Source of the DNA: Prorocentrum cordatum
Lineage: Eukaryota > Sar > Dinophyceae > Prorocentrales > Prorocentraceae
Direction of reading: 5' to 3'
DNA length: 64,000 bases
Assembly: GCA_963575745.1 (NCBI GenBank)
Contig: CAUYUJ010014171.1
Coordinates: 548,186-612,185 of the forward strand
How positions within the stretch are numbered: position 1 is the first letter of the stretch; every line of letters starts with the position of its first letter. Position numbers and translations under genes: made by a program. The notes beneath the pieces are model-generated. The model was given only the letters and a program-made list of their open reading frames with translations, ran no database searches and had not been told where the DNA came from. This document shows positions 41,786 through 50,475 of the stretch, piece by piece.

Positions 41786-42202
41786 ATGCGAGCCTACCCG
41801 ACCAGCGCGATAGGCGCCGTGGTCACGTTCCTGGCTGGGTTCGTGGCGCACGACGTGCTGGGGCCCGCGCTGGTGCACGAGGCGAGCGGCCTGCCTCCGC
41901 GCAGCGGTCCTGGCCACGAGCTGGAGGCCAGCTCGACGAGCAGCACCTCCACGAGCACCAGCACCGTGCTGGCTTGCTCGTGCCCGGCGCCGCCGGCGCC
42001 GAAGGAGCCCGAGCCGGCGCCGCTTCGAGTGGCGGGCGCGGGACCCGGCGCAACCGTGGAGGTGCCGCTTGCCGCGGTGCTGGGCGGCGGGGCGCTGGCG
42101 ACGCTGGCCGCTGCTGCTGGCTGTCGGAGCCGAGTGGAGGACCACGCAGTGGCACGCAAGGTGCTCGAGCCGATCGGTGAAGCTCGGATCCACCTGGCCT
42201 AG
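41786..42202 (+). CDS. Small membrane-like ORF at the 5' end of the DIRS-order element
   Basis: MRAYPTSAIGAVVTFLAGFV starts 10 bases after A1 and encodes 138 residues. Residues ~7-28 are hydrophobic, like a signal anchor; a Ser/Thr run and a CSCPAPPAPKEPEPAP linker follow; residues ~95-115 are again hydrophobic (VPLAAVLGGGALATLAAAAG). No stop or frameshift. I know no function. Its place between the left repeat and Gag, and its two hydrophobic ends, are odd for a retroelement. It could be an upstream regulatory ORF or an envelope-like or membrane-tethering accessory protein. Ends 10 bases before the Gag ATG. Confidence 0.5.
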   Translation: MRAYPTSAIGAVVTFLAGFVAHDVLGPALVHEASGLPPRSGPGHELEASSTSSTSTSTSTVLACSCPAPPAPKEPEPAPLRVAGAGPGATVEVPLAAVLGGGALATLAAAAGCRSRVEDHAVARKVLEPIGEARIHLA

Positions 42203-42212
42203 CTCAGTGACG

Positions 42213-43718
42213 ATGGCTGACGACAATACTTGCCCTGGGCTCAGGTTGTTGGTGACGTACAGTGACGACCCGGGCTGGACGCACGAACGAGTGTTATTGT
42301 GGCCTCGCAATGAGGCTCGCGCAAGCTGGCAGATCTACACGCCTGGCAACGATTTGTACGCCGAGGACTTCGGCGACTACGCATCGCTCATCCCGATGAC
42401 GGGGCGGAGGCGGTATCCCCCGGGCGTCAGGAACGTGGTGGCGTTCAACAGGGGGCTGCAGGCGGCTGAGCTGGTCTCGCTCATCAAGCGCGGTCGGGGC
42501 GAGGCCGTCCTCGAGCACGGGCCGCCAGCGAACGGCTGGTGGGCCGGCGTTGGCCAGGATTGGCTCGGAGGCAGGCTGGACATCCCCGCGCCGACGGCCG
42601 TGGAGGTCTCTCGCGTGCGGCGCCGCCTGCGCAAGAAGGGCGTGGAGGTGCAGACCGACCTCCCTGTGCTCGTTGATGGAAGCCCGCCGCCCCCGCCGCC
42701 GCCTTCGGAGCGGCCGCCAGGATCGTGGGTGCGTTGCTCGTTCGAGGACAGCGACTTCGGCCATATGGTGCCCCTCTCAGCGGCTGCCATCCTGCGGGGC
42801 CGCTACGGGCTCGACAGGGATGAGATGGGCGAGTGGCGGCTCATAGAGTATGTGGAGGACGATCAGGCCGACAGCTGGCGAGACGACAAGCTGATGGCGG
42901 CGGGTCGGCAGCGACCTCCCCGAGGCGCCCTCGGGGATCGGCTCTTCGGCGGTGGCGGAGGCGGCACCGCAGCGCCCCCTGCGGCGCCCACGGTTGCGGC
43001 CGTCGCAGCTGGCACTGGCGAGGAGCAGGCCGAGGATTTACGCACGTGCTGGATCGATGTTGACGAGACAGGCTCGAGGTTCAAAGAATGGCGCAAGGTA
43101 ATACAGGAGCTCGCAAGAGGTGTTCTCGGACTCAAGCCTGCGCGGGCCGCCTGCTTGCCTGGAGGTGTGCCGCAAGATGTATCGTCGCGGCGGCGCGCCC
43201 AAGATCTGGTTCCAGGAGTGGTGCAAGGAGACGGGGATCTCTCGACGGGATCGCGCATACCACGAGGTTCAGACACTCATCGAGTGTTTGTACCTCGCGG
43301 GCACCTACGACCAGGTGAACATGGGAGCGCTGGCGTCGCTGGAGGTGATCGCCCGCCGGCTGCTGCAGTATGCGGAGGCGTACGCGCACGGTGCGGACCA
43401 CGCGAACTGGGCAGCGGCGAAGCACCTGGCGGGGACGACGAATCCGCTGGACCCGGTGCCCGAGGCGCTGCGGCCAGCCGGCTGAGCAAGGAGGAGCACG
43501 AGCTGGAGGCGTTGCGGGCGCGGGCCAAGACGCCTACGGCCCTTTCGGCTGAGGGCGGTCGTGGCGCTGCGGCTGCCGCGGTGGAAGCTGGCGGCTTGCC
43601 GCTCGGAGGCGGCGCTGGAGGTGACGGAGCCGGAGATGCTGCTGATGCTGGCCGTGGTCGTGGCCGTGGCCGAGGGCGAGGCGGGCGGGGCCGCGCCCCC
43701 CGCCCGCCAGTCTCATGA
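42213..43718 (+). pseudogene. DIRS-order element Gag-like ORF
   Basis: The ATG at 42,213 gives MADDNTCPGLRLLVTYSDDP, GVRNVVAFNRGLQAAELVSL, a Pro-rich hinge, WVRCSFEDSDFGHMVPLSAA, and LRTCWIDVDETGSRFKEWRK in frame 3. Near 43,110 sense passes to frame 1: PPACLEVCRKMYRRGGAPKI, WCKETGISRRDRAYHEVQTL and YDQVNMGALASLEVIARRLL. Near 43,475 it returns to frame 3 (LSKEEHELEALRARAKTPTA) and ends in an Arg/Gly-rich tail, presumably nucleic-acid binding. Two compensating indels break it. Role as Gag is inferred from position and the basic RG tail. Its TGA overlaps the RT start as ATGA. Confidence 0.65.
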
Positions 43719-44935
43719 CGTCCTCGGCGGAGGGGGGCGGGCGCCCGACCGCTCCCTGTAGATCGAAGGGCACCAGTGGGCTTCGCGGCGCTTCATTCCT
43801 GCCGCTGGCCCACCTGAGCGAGCTGCCTCCCGAGTGGTGCGAGGGGCTCAGCGCGGCGCAGCGCCGGCGCTGGCTTCGGGGCGGCAACGCTGCCTGCGAA
43901 AGCTTGAACTACTTGCATGGAGGCATCCACCGAGGCGGTCGAGCACCAGTGAGCTTGATCAGCCAGATGAAGATGGATGCTTTTTCGGCGGACGTGCAGC
44001 AGCGCGTCTTCTCGGCGGCTCGCCAGTGGATAGACGTTGACAGCGCCGTCAGTGAGGGGGGGTCCCTTGCCAGGCTTCTTAAGGGCAAGGCGGGGTACGC
44101 CCCCCTTGGCGCGACCAGCATGGGCTCCTACGAGCACTCGCGGGCGAGCTTGCCAGACAGTGTCGTCGACGCGCCGTCGCTGGCCACCGCGCTTCCTGCG
44201 CAGGCAAGGCAATGCCTCGAGGAGCTTGCTTCCAGGATGCTGCTGCCGCCTCGGGAAGCAGCCCTAACGCGAGAACTTGATGGGCTTCCTGGTTGTCACG
44301 CCGACCCTCTGTTGCTGCAGCGGCCGCGGAGCTATGGGAAGTTCGTGCGGCGAGCGCTCTCGATAGGTCTAACACGGAGGCCTAAGAGTGTGCTTGGATT
44401 ATTTCTTGCGAAGAAGAGGGATGGGGCTCGCCTTCGCCTCGTCGTCGACTGCAGGCGGAGCAGCGCCTTGTTCCGCCCTCCTCCTGGGGTCGACCTGCTG
44501 TCGGGCGAGGGGCTCGGCCGCATAGAGATGCCCATCATGGAGGACTCCGACTTCGCCGGGCTCTGCGCGGTGCTTGGCGTGGGCGACGTTGCCGACTGCT
44601 TCCACAGGATGAAGCTGCAGGGCGACATCAGGCACTATTTTTGCTGGCCGCCGCTGGATGCTGCTTTGACTGGAGAGACACTGGTCGAAGGGTGCCCTGT
44701 GCACGCTGGCGAGCAGGATTGGCCGATGAGCCAGAGCCTGCCTATGGGCTTTTCTTGGTCCCTGTATTTCGCCCAGGCCGCCAACCAGCGCAGGCTCGAT
44801 CGACAGCCGTCGTTAGCGGGTAGCCTGCGTTTGAGCGATCGCGGGCCGCCGCTTGTCCTTGGACAGGGTGCCGCGGGCTCGGAGTTGGGCCACTACATTA
44901 CGTCGACAATGCTGGCGTGATTAGTTTCGACGCAG
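43715..44935 (+). pseudogene. DIRS-order element reverse transcriptase, N-terminal and palm part
   Basis: The ATG at 43,715 overlaps the Gag stop. After a ~200-residue N-terminal region (SELPPEWCEGLSAAQRRRWL, FSAARQWIDVDSAVSEGGSL) the RT core is clear: RPKSVLGLFLAKKRDGARLR, LVVDCRRSSALFRPPPGVDL, VGDVADCFHRMKLQGDIRHY (first catalytic Asp) and SQSLPMGFSWSLYFAQAANQ. At 44,896-44,910 a one-base loss shifts the frame right before the catalytic YVDN box, which is readable in frame 1 as YVDNAGVISFD. This fits DIRS-type RTs, where YxDD is often YxDN in algae. Confidence 0.88.
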
Positions 44936-46060
44936 CGCGTGTGACAAGCGCGCTGCAAGAGGCCCAGCGTGACTTCGATGGCGATCACCTGAAGTTCCAC
45001 GAGGTTGAGGTGCTGCCTGAAGGGGGTCGTACCCTGGGCTGCTATCTCGACGGCAGGCGCCGAGCGACCCGCCCAACTGACGAGAGGTTCGCCATGGTGC
45101 GGAAGGGGTTGACTTGCCTGTTGAGGAGACGCAAGGTTGCCGGTTGGCAGCTGGAGATGGTGCTGGGGCACATGACCTTCATGGCCCTGGTTCGCCGCGA
45201 AGTGCTGTCCATCTTCCACTCGGTGTATGCTTTTGTGGCGCAAAGCTACCGCGCCTTCTCCGTGGTGTGGCCCACCGTGCGCGATGAGTTGAACTGCTAC
45301 CTGGGCATCATGGTGATGCTGGAGTCGAGCTTGACGAGGCCGTGGACGCCAGTGGTCTACTCCTCCGACGCCAGTCTGTACGGCTACGGCGTTGCGGAGG
45401 CCTGCTTCGGGACCGAGGCGGTGGCGGAGGTTGGCCGCGTTTCGGAGCTGGCGCGGTGGCGGCTGGGTGCTGGGCTGGCGAGGCAGCATGCCTTCGAGTG
45501 CGCTGGCTTCCTCTTGGACAGCGAGACCGGCGAGGTCGTCCGAGATGAGGCGGGAGTCCCGAAGCGGCTGGACGCCGAGCTCCAGCGCGTGCTGGCCAGC
45601 GAGCGCTGGGAGCTGGACCCGAGCTTCCCCGAGGTGCCCAGCTGGCTCCTGCACGACTCGCATTGGGCCACGGTCATGGCCGATCGGTGGGCGCTCGCCG
45701 ATTAAATCCTTAGACTCGAGGCACGAGCGCTGGTGAAGGCTGCAGCTCGTGCCGCGCACTGCCAGCCTGTAAAAGAATGCCGCTCTTGTTAGGAGATAAT
45801 CTCGCTGTCGTGTTGTGTTTTTGCAGGTTCAGGTCCAGGGATTTCCGGCTTCTAATTCAGGTCCGCCGTTTTGCTGGCCTTGCTAGAGACATTAAGTTTG
45901 TTGTTCGTTGGGTTCCGTCTGAGTTCAACTCTGGCGACGAGGGAAGTCGAAGGTTCGATCCAGCTTATGATGCCCAGAAGTCCCTCGTTACCCATCTTGG
46001 CTCGAACTCGTTGTCACCCCATGTTCCTGCGAGCCCTGTCGATGCTCCCGCGGCGGGGGC
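44900..46060 (+). pseudogene. DIRS-order element RT end and RNase H
   Basis: Frame 1 reads YVDNAGVISFDAARVTSALQ, GRTLGCYLDGRRRATRPTDE, WQLEMVLGHMTFMALVRREV and RPWTPVVYSSDASLYGYGVA (RNase H first Asp). A TAA at 45,703 interrupts, the frame resumes with ILRLEARALVKAAARAAHCQ, and a shift to frame 3 near 45,775 gives LLLGDNLAVVLCFCRFRSRD and VRWVPSEFNSGDEGSRRFDP, the DN and GDEGSR motifs that close RNase H of DIRS elements. One nonsense codon and one frameshift. Confidence 0.85.
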
Positions 46061-47511
46061 CCGTGGCAGGAGAGAGCAGTCGGCGGCTGACGCTGAGCCG
46101 ACCTGCGGTGCCGGCGCCAGCCGCCCCGCTCGAGACGGGGCGGAGGCGGACGCGGGCGCTGAGCAGCCCTGGTCGCCGACTGGAGTCAGGGGGGCCGCCG
46201 CCGGCGCAGAGGTCCCGCTCGCTGGATCAGAGCCGCGGGCTGGCCGCGAGGCTGGTGCTGGAGGGCGCTGCCCGACCGCCGCGGCAGAGCTCAGTAGCAA
46301 TTTGCTTGCGGCTGAGCCCCGACGAGCCCCGCCTGGCCGACAAGGCCGTTGCAGGCCACGTGGTTGCCGAGGTCGCGGCGGAGAGCGAGAGCGTCGAGAG
46401 CAGCGACGCCAAGGAGCCGCCGGCTGCTGCGCGCTCCCGAAGGCGTCTGGAGACGCGCGGGAAGGCGCGGATCAGGAAGGCGATCGAGGTGCTCGAGACC
46501 GCAGAGTCGGGCAGGGACGACGTGAAGTTGGGCATCAGCTACCTCGGGAAGAGATCGGTGGGGGCAGGCGCCTTGGAGACCTACCGCCAGTGCGCGCTCG
46601 CATTCTGCGCCTGGGCCCGCTGCTGCCGCGCGGCCCTGCCCGAGCTCAAGGAGCTGGACGGCCAGCTGGTCGAACACATGAGCGAGAAGTTCTTGAAGGG
46701 CGTCAAGGCCTGGCGTGGCGAGAAGTTGCCCGCCGGGCTAATGTTCTTCCACCCGGACTTCGGCCGCCTGGGCGGGCTACATCTACCGAGATCATTGCGC
46801 TGCCTGAAAGGGTGGGAGAAGCTCTCGCCATCTCGATCTCGGAAGCCCTTGGTGTACGCGATCTGGGCGGCGTTGGCAGTGGATCTCTGCCGCCTGGGGG
46901 CGCCTCTAGTAGGCGCGATGGTGCTGATCATGGCAGAGTGCTACCTTCGGCCAGGAGAGAAGCTGCGCCTCACGAGCGACTCATTTCTAGCGCCGACGGA
47001 GCATGCAGTGCAGAACTGGGTTGTATGGCTGTTTCCAGAGGCTGGGGTAACTCGAAGCAAGGTGGGGTCAGCGGACGATACCGTCCCTTGCGAGTCAGGA
47101 CGTTTGCCGTGGATGTGTCACATCTTCAAGGCCTTGGAGGATCGTCAGCCATCCCGGCCCCTCCTGGACTTGAGCTACCCGCAGTATTTGACCCTCTGCC
47201 GGAGAGCGGCCACGAACATCGGAGCCGACGTCGTCCCATACCAAGGCCTGCACAGCGGCGCATCGCTGGATCGGGCAACGGGACGACGCTCTCTGGAAGA
47301 AATGCAAAAAAGAGGGCGATGGGCGGCGATGATTTCGATGAAGAGATACGAGAAGTCAGGGCGACTGAGCGAGAGCCCGGAGAAGCTGGGCGACGTCTCC
47401 ATGGCGCACTGCGCCGCGGCGGCGAAGCTGGTGCAGGATGTGCTGCTGCTGGGACGGCCCGCGCCTGTGCCGCCGTTCGGCGGCCGCGAGGGCTCTCGCG
47501 GGCTCCGCTGA
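46061..47511 (+). CDS. Tyrosine recombinase of the DIRS-order element
   Basis: Open in frame 1 from 45,871; the recombinase itself begins around 46,430. KARIRKAIEVLETAES and SAGALETYRQCALAFCAWAR-type sequence (46,560-46,620) form the SAM-like N-terminal DNA-binding part. The catalytic part has MAECYLRPGEKLRLTSDSFL (Arg I at codon 360 of the frame), VPYQGLHSGASLDRATGRRS (His at codon 461), MQKRGRWAAMISMKRYEKSG (Trp/His box and Tyr nucleophile at codon 493). The second catalytic Arg, expected just before the His, is Leu (CTG), so the enzyme may be dead although the frame is intact. Tyrosine recombinases integrate circular DIRS cDNA. The frame ends at TGA 47,509-47,511. Confidence 0.85.
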
Positions 47512-48230
47512 ACTCGCATCTGGCCGCTGTTTCTGCGCCGTATCTGCTGGATCTCTTTTCTGGCGGAGGCGGAGTCGGAGGCTTTGCCGCGCGACTGGGT
47601 TTCAATTCAGTGTCGTTGGACCTGCGAAATGGGGAGGATCAGGATGTGTGCAGTGCCAATAATCTAGATGCGATTCTCGTCCATTTTAAAGCTGGGCTCA
47701 GCAAAGCAGTCACGTTGGCACCTCCTTGCTCTTCGTTCTCTCTGGCTCGCAACAGATATCCTGTCATAAGTGCGCAATATCCAGAGGGCTTGCCATTCCT
47801 GCGTCCAGTCGACCAGACTGCGGTCAGTATAGGACATCTCTGTAAGCGTGTGGCTGTGTACATCGTTCGGTTGTGCCATGTTTTCGGAGTGCCGTTCGCT
47901 TTGGGGAACCCTCAGACTTCGTACATGTGGCGGTGCCAAGATATCATGAAGCATGTTTTAAGTTGTAGCCGAACTCTGGATCTGCATCAGTGCGCTTTCG
48001 GATCCAGGTGGCGGAAAGCGACCAAGTTGGCCCTGGGATGTGTCACGGAGGCGAAAGACTTCGCCTTAACCTACCCAGGAGCTCTGCGTTGCCGAGGCAA
48101 ACACGGGTACTGTTCCTTCAGGCCTGGCCATAAACATGTCGTTTTGGGAGGAAAAGCTATGACTTTGAGAGCCGCTGCGTACCCCTTTCGCTTCGCTCGT
48201 TGGCTGTGCACTGTTCTGCTCGATTTGTGA
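47500..48230 (+). CDS. C5-type DNA methyltransferase domain of the DIRS-order element
   Basis: Frame 3 reads YLLDLFSGGGGVGGFAARLG (47,541 on; SAM-binding motif I, DLFSGxGG), SVSLDLRNGEDQDV (motif II), AVTLAPPCSSFSLARNRYPV (47,718-; motif IV with the PPC catalytic Cys), VPFALGNPQTSYMWR (motif VI position, where the usual Glu of ENP is Gly), and DLHQCAFGSRWRKATKL. It is ~240 residues, shorter than bacterial C5 enzymes, with no obvious target-recognition domain. DIRS and PAT elements are known for Dam-like (DPPY) methyltransferases; this one instead carries cytosine-5 motifs. It overlaps the recombinase end in the -1 frame and has no ATG of its own nearby, so it may need frameshifting. Confidence 0.8.
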
Positions 48231-48350
48231 ACAAAGGTGATCTGCATGTGGCATACCATCTCCTATCACATGCAGAGGTTGACGCCTTCCCCGACATGCG
48301 CTGAATGGTCTATACCGCTACGCTGAGAACTTCGGCTTTGCGAACATGTT

Positions 48351-48435
48351 GGAGTGTGTTCGCCGTTTGCGCGTCTCGATAACCTGGTCGCGACCATATG
48401 GTATCAGAGTTCACCACGGAAAAGACGTCAGAGCA
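48351..48435 (+). repeat. Split direct repeat B1
   Basis: 85 bp, GGAGTGTGTTCGCCGTTTGC to GACGTCAGAGCA; its final CA is the first CA of A2. Confidence 0.95.
48399..48409 (+). promoter_or_regulatory. Initiator-tRNA-like primer site in B1
   Basis: TGGTATCAGAG equals the complement of the 3' end (with CCA) of plant-type initiator Met tRNA, the primer site of many Copia elements. An 11-base match is rare by chance. Confidence 0.45.
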
Positions 48436-48525
48436 TGGTTGTGCGTCGCACGTGATTGCTTTGAGGTTCTTTAGATGTTGCAGCCCTCCAGCAGCCCCCC
48501 ATATCGCTGCTGGGGCTCAAGCTTT
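48434..48525 (+). repeat. Split direct repeat A2
   Basis: 92 bp, 91 identical to A1; starts inside the last two bases of B1. Confidence 0.95.
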
Positions 48526-48601
48526 CCCACCCTCAGCCACCCTGGGCCTGCCCTATATCGTGCACGCCCCTTTTAAACTTCTTCACTCCCTCCTCTCGTC
48601 A

Positions 48602-48686
48602 GGAGTGTGTTCGCCGTTTGCACGTCTCGATAACCTGGTCGCGACCATATGGTATCAGAGTTCACCACGGAAAAGACGTCAGAGCA
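48602..48686 (+). repeat. Split direct repeat B2 (right end of element)
   Basis: 85 bp, 84 identical to B1; ends AGAGCA and is followed by flank GTGATGTTTGCC. A second TGGTATCAGAG lies at 48,650-48,660. Confidence 0.95.
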
Positions 48687-48880
48687 GTGATGTTTGCCTC
48701 TTGGGGCCCTCTTGGGAGGCCTCTCGGGGCGTCTTGGAGGCTTCTTGGGTCCGTGTGAGCCCATGTTGGGCGTCTTGGGCCGATCTTTGGGCGTCTCGGG
48801 GCCTTCTTGGACCGTCTTGGAGGCCGCTTTGGGCCCTAATGGCCCTTCTCGGGGCCTTCTGGGCCCGAAAAAGTCATGCG
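48687..48880 (-). repeat. Family 3 array, right flank of the DIRS-order element
   Basis: CTCTTGGGGCCCTCTTGGG variants continue the array interrupted at 41,684. Confidence 0.85.
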
Positions 48881-49060
48881 ACAGCACTTCCTGGAACCCA
48901 GGGGGCACGCGGGAAGCCGCAGGGGGCACGCGGGAAGCCCCGGGAGACTTGAGAGCGAGGGGTCCGGGCCCCGCAGGAGTGAGAATCAGGCTTAGAGGAT
49001 TAGGCAAAGGAGCTGGGGACATGCCCGCTCCGTGCCCAGAGGCGCGGTGGCGGATATGAG
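48881..49060. other. Spacer with GGGGGCACGCGGGAAGCC direct repeat
   Basis: GGGGGCACGCGGGAAGCC occurs twice in a row (48,901 and 48,920). No gene. Confidence 0.6.
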
Positions 49061-49800
49061 ATGTGTACATATATAGATATGTATGTGTGTCTGTGTATAT
49101 ATATATACTATAGAGGGTTGCATTGGCGCTTCTCGCCATGCACCTTGGTCCTTGAAGCTTGGTGTGCAGGCGGAATGGCAGGAAGGTCAAACAGACAATT
49201 TAGCGTTAACAATTTAGCGATAACTCCCCGATAATAATAAAAAGAAAACGTTGTTTTTTCCGGCATCGCCGTTATTAGAAGGGTATTCGTTCTTCTTCCT
49301 CCGTGTGTCTTTTTCCTCACTCCCGCCTTACCCTGCGAATTCTTCCCCATCCTCCTCAGCCCTTTTTGCAGAGGCTCCTCCTTGGAGAGCCTCCGGGGGC
49401 CTCACGGAAGTTTGTCATGTTTTCTTAAGGCCTTCTGGAGGCCTCCTGGGCGTCTTCTGGGTGTCCTTTGGCTGCTTCCTCGGGCCACCCTGCCTCCAAT
49501 CGCTCTCCCTGAACGACCGGGTCACGATTTGGAATGCTTCGGAGGGTGTCTTTGGTCCATCTTGGGCCGTCATGGGGTTCTCTTAGGCCATCTTGGAACC
49601 CTGTTGTGCCGTCTTGGGGTTCCCTCGGGCTGCCTGGAAGCCCTTTCGGACGCCCAGAACACCGAAGAACAGGGCATGCCCAAAATCATGCAACAAAAGC
49701 CTTGGAAAATCCATGTTTTCCTGTGTTTTGGAAGCCTCTTGGGGGTCTTCTTTGGGTCGTCTTCGGGCGTCTGGTCGGTGTCTGAGGCCTCTTGGAGCCC
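49061..49800 (-). repeat. Family 3, long copy 2 (inverted relative to copy 1)
   Basis: TATATA microsatellite at 49,090-49,112, then GGTCCTTGAAGCTTGGTGTGC, AACAATTTAGCGATAACTCC and CTTCTGGAGGCCTCCTGGGC, each the inverse of strings at 40,725-41,055. Confidence 0.85.
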
Positions 49801-49888
49801 GCGGGGGGGCGTTCGGCCGCCCCCTTGAAGGTCGCGGGTGGAGTCGGGTCGAGGGTGGAGGGTCGAGGGTTCGAGGGCCGCTCCCAGG
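49801..49888. other. Short spacer
   Basis: GGGTCGAGGGTGGAGGGTCGAGG short repeats. Confidence 0.4.
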
Positions 49889-49970
49889 CTGGCGCAGCGG
49901 ACGCGGCGGACTACTGGGTGGACGGCCAGTGGGACATGGAAGGCCTCCGGGAGGCCCGCGCGCGCTCGCC
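49889..49970 (+). other. Recurrent peptide module, locus 3
   Basis: Frame 1 reads ADAADYWVDGQWDMEGLREA directly after GCTCCCAGGCTGGCGC, again with a CAG acceptor-like string and a nearby microsatellite. Confidence 0.6.
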
Positions 49971-50095
49971 GCCTGCCGCGCTCGCTGTTGGCTGCGGCCG
50001 CGGCCGCGGCCCGCCGTCGGCGGCCGCAGCCACTCGCGCCACCTGGGGGGGAGGGGCTTTCGGGCAGGGCCGCGCCAGGGAGGAGACGGGAGGAG

Positions 50096-50220
50096 GGCGA
50101 GCGGTGGTCGATGGCTTTGGCGCTGCTCAGCGAAGAGTGGGATGCGAAACTGGAGCCGAACGTCATCAGCTACAATCCACGTATCAGCGCATGCGAGAAA
50201 CTCGGAGAAGGTGCAGTGTC
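50096..50220 (+). pseudogene. Pentatricopeptide repeat (PPR) fragment
   Basis: Frame 2 reads WSMALALLSEEWDAKLEPNV then ISYNPRISACEKLGEG, one PPR unit in the wording typical of dinoflagellate PPR proteins (A-LLSEM-x-KLEP-V-ISY-ISACEK). PPR proteins bind organelle RNA in a sequence-specific way. Only a single unit is present. Upstream is the recurrent module at 49,889 and downstream a Glu/Gly-rich microsatellite frame, so this is an isolated exon or a captured fragment and not a working gene. Confidence 0.7.
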
Positions 50221-50329
50221 AGCATGGGCCGTGAACTGGTGTCTCTGGGGCGCATGCGCCGCTGGCATCCGGGTGCGGCTTGCGCGCAAGGGAGCGCGCG
50301 GGAGCATGCCCACCCTCCAGGAGCAGCAA

Positions 50330-50475
50330 GAGCAAGAGCAAGAGCGGGAGGAGGAGGAGGAGGACAGGAAGACAGGAGGAGGAGGAGGAGGAGGAGGCAG
50401 GGGAGGGGGAGGGGGAGGGGGAGGGGGAGTGGGCGGAGGAAGCGGAGGAGGAGGGGGGGAGCAGGGGGAAGATGA
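50330..50475 (+). repeat. GGA/GGGGGA microsatellite
   Basis: GAGGAGGAGGAGG and GGGGGAGGGGGAGG runs. Confidence 0.95.

Larger units (their letters stand above)
41685..48686 (+). mobile_element. PAT-like DIRS-order retroelement with C5-type methyltransferase
   Basis: A 7.0-kb element with split direct repeats A1 (41,685-41,776), B1 (48,351-48,435), A2 (48,434-48,525) and B2 (48,602-48,686). A1 and A2 differ at one base in 92, B1 and B2 at one in 85. Between them lie a small membrane-like ORF, Gag, RT, RNase H, a tyrosine recombinase and a methyltransferase domain. Split direct repeats plus a tyrosine recombinase are the defining traits of PAT/Ngaro-type DIRS elements, which insert by site-specific recombination without target duplications. 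Near-identity of the repeats suggests a fairly recent insertion, yet several frame breaks make this copy inactive. Confidence 0.92.

Noticed and set aside
45777-48230. A single 817-residue protein
   Set aside because: Only its two ends show sense (RNase H end, methyltransferase); the middle is a shadow of the recombinase in frame 1.
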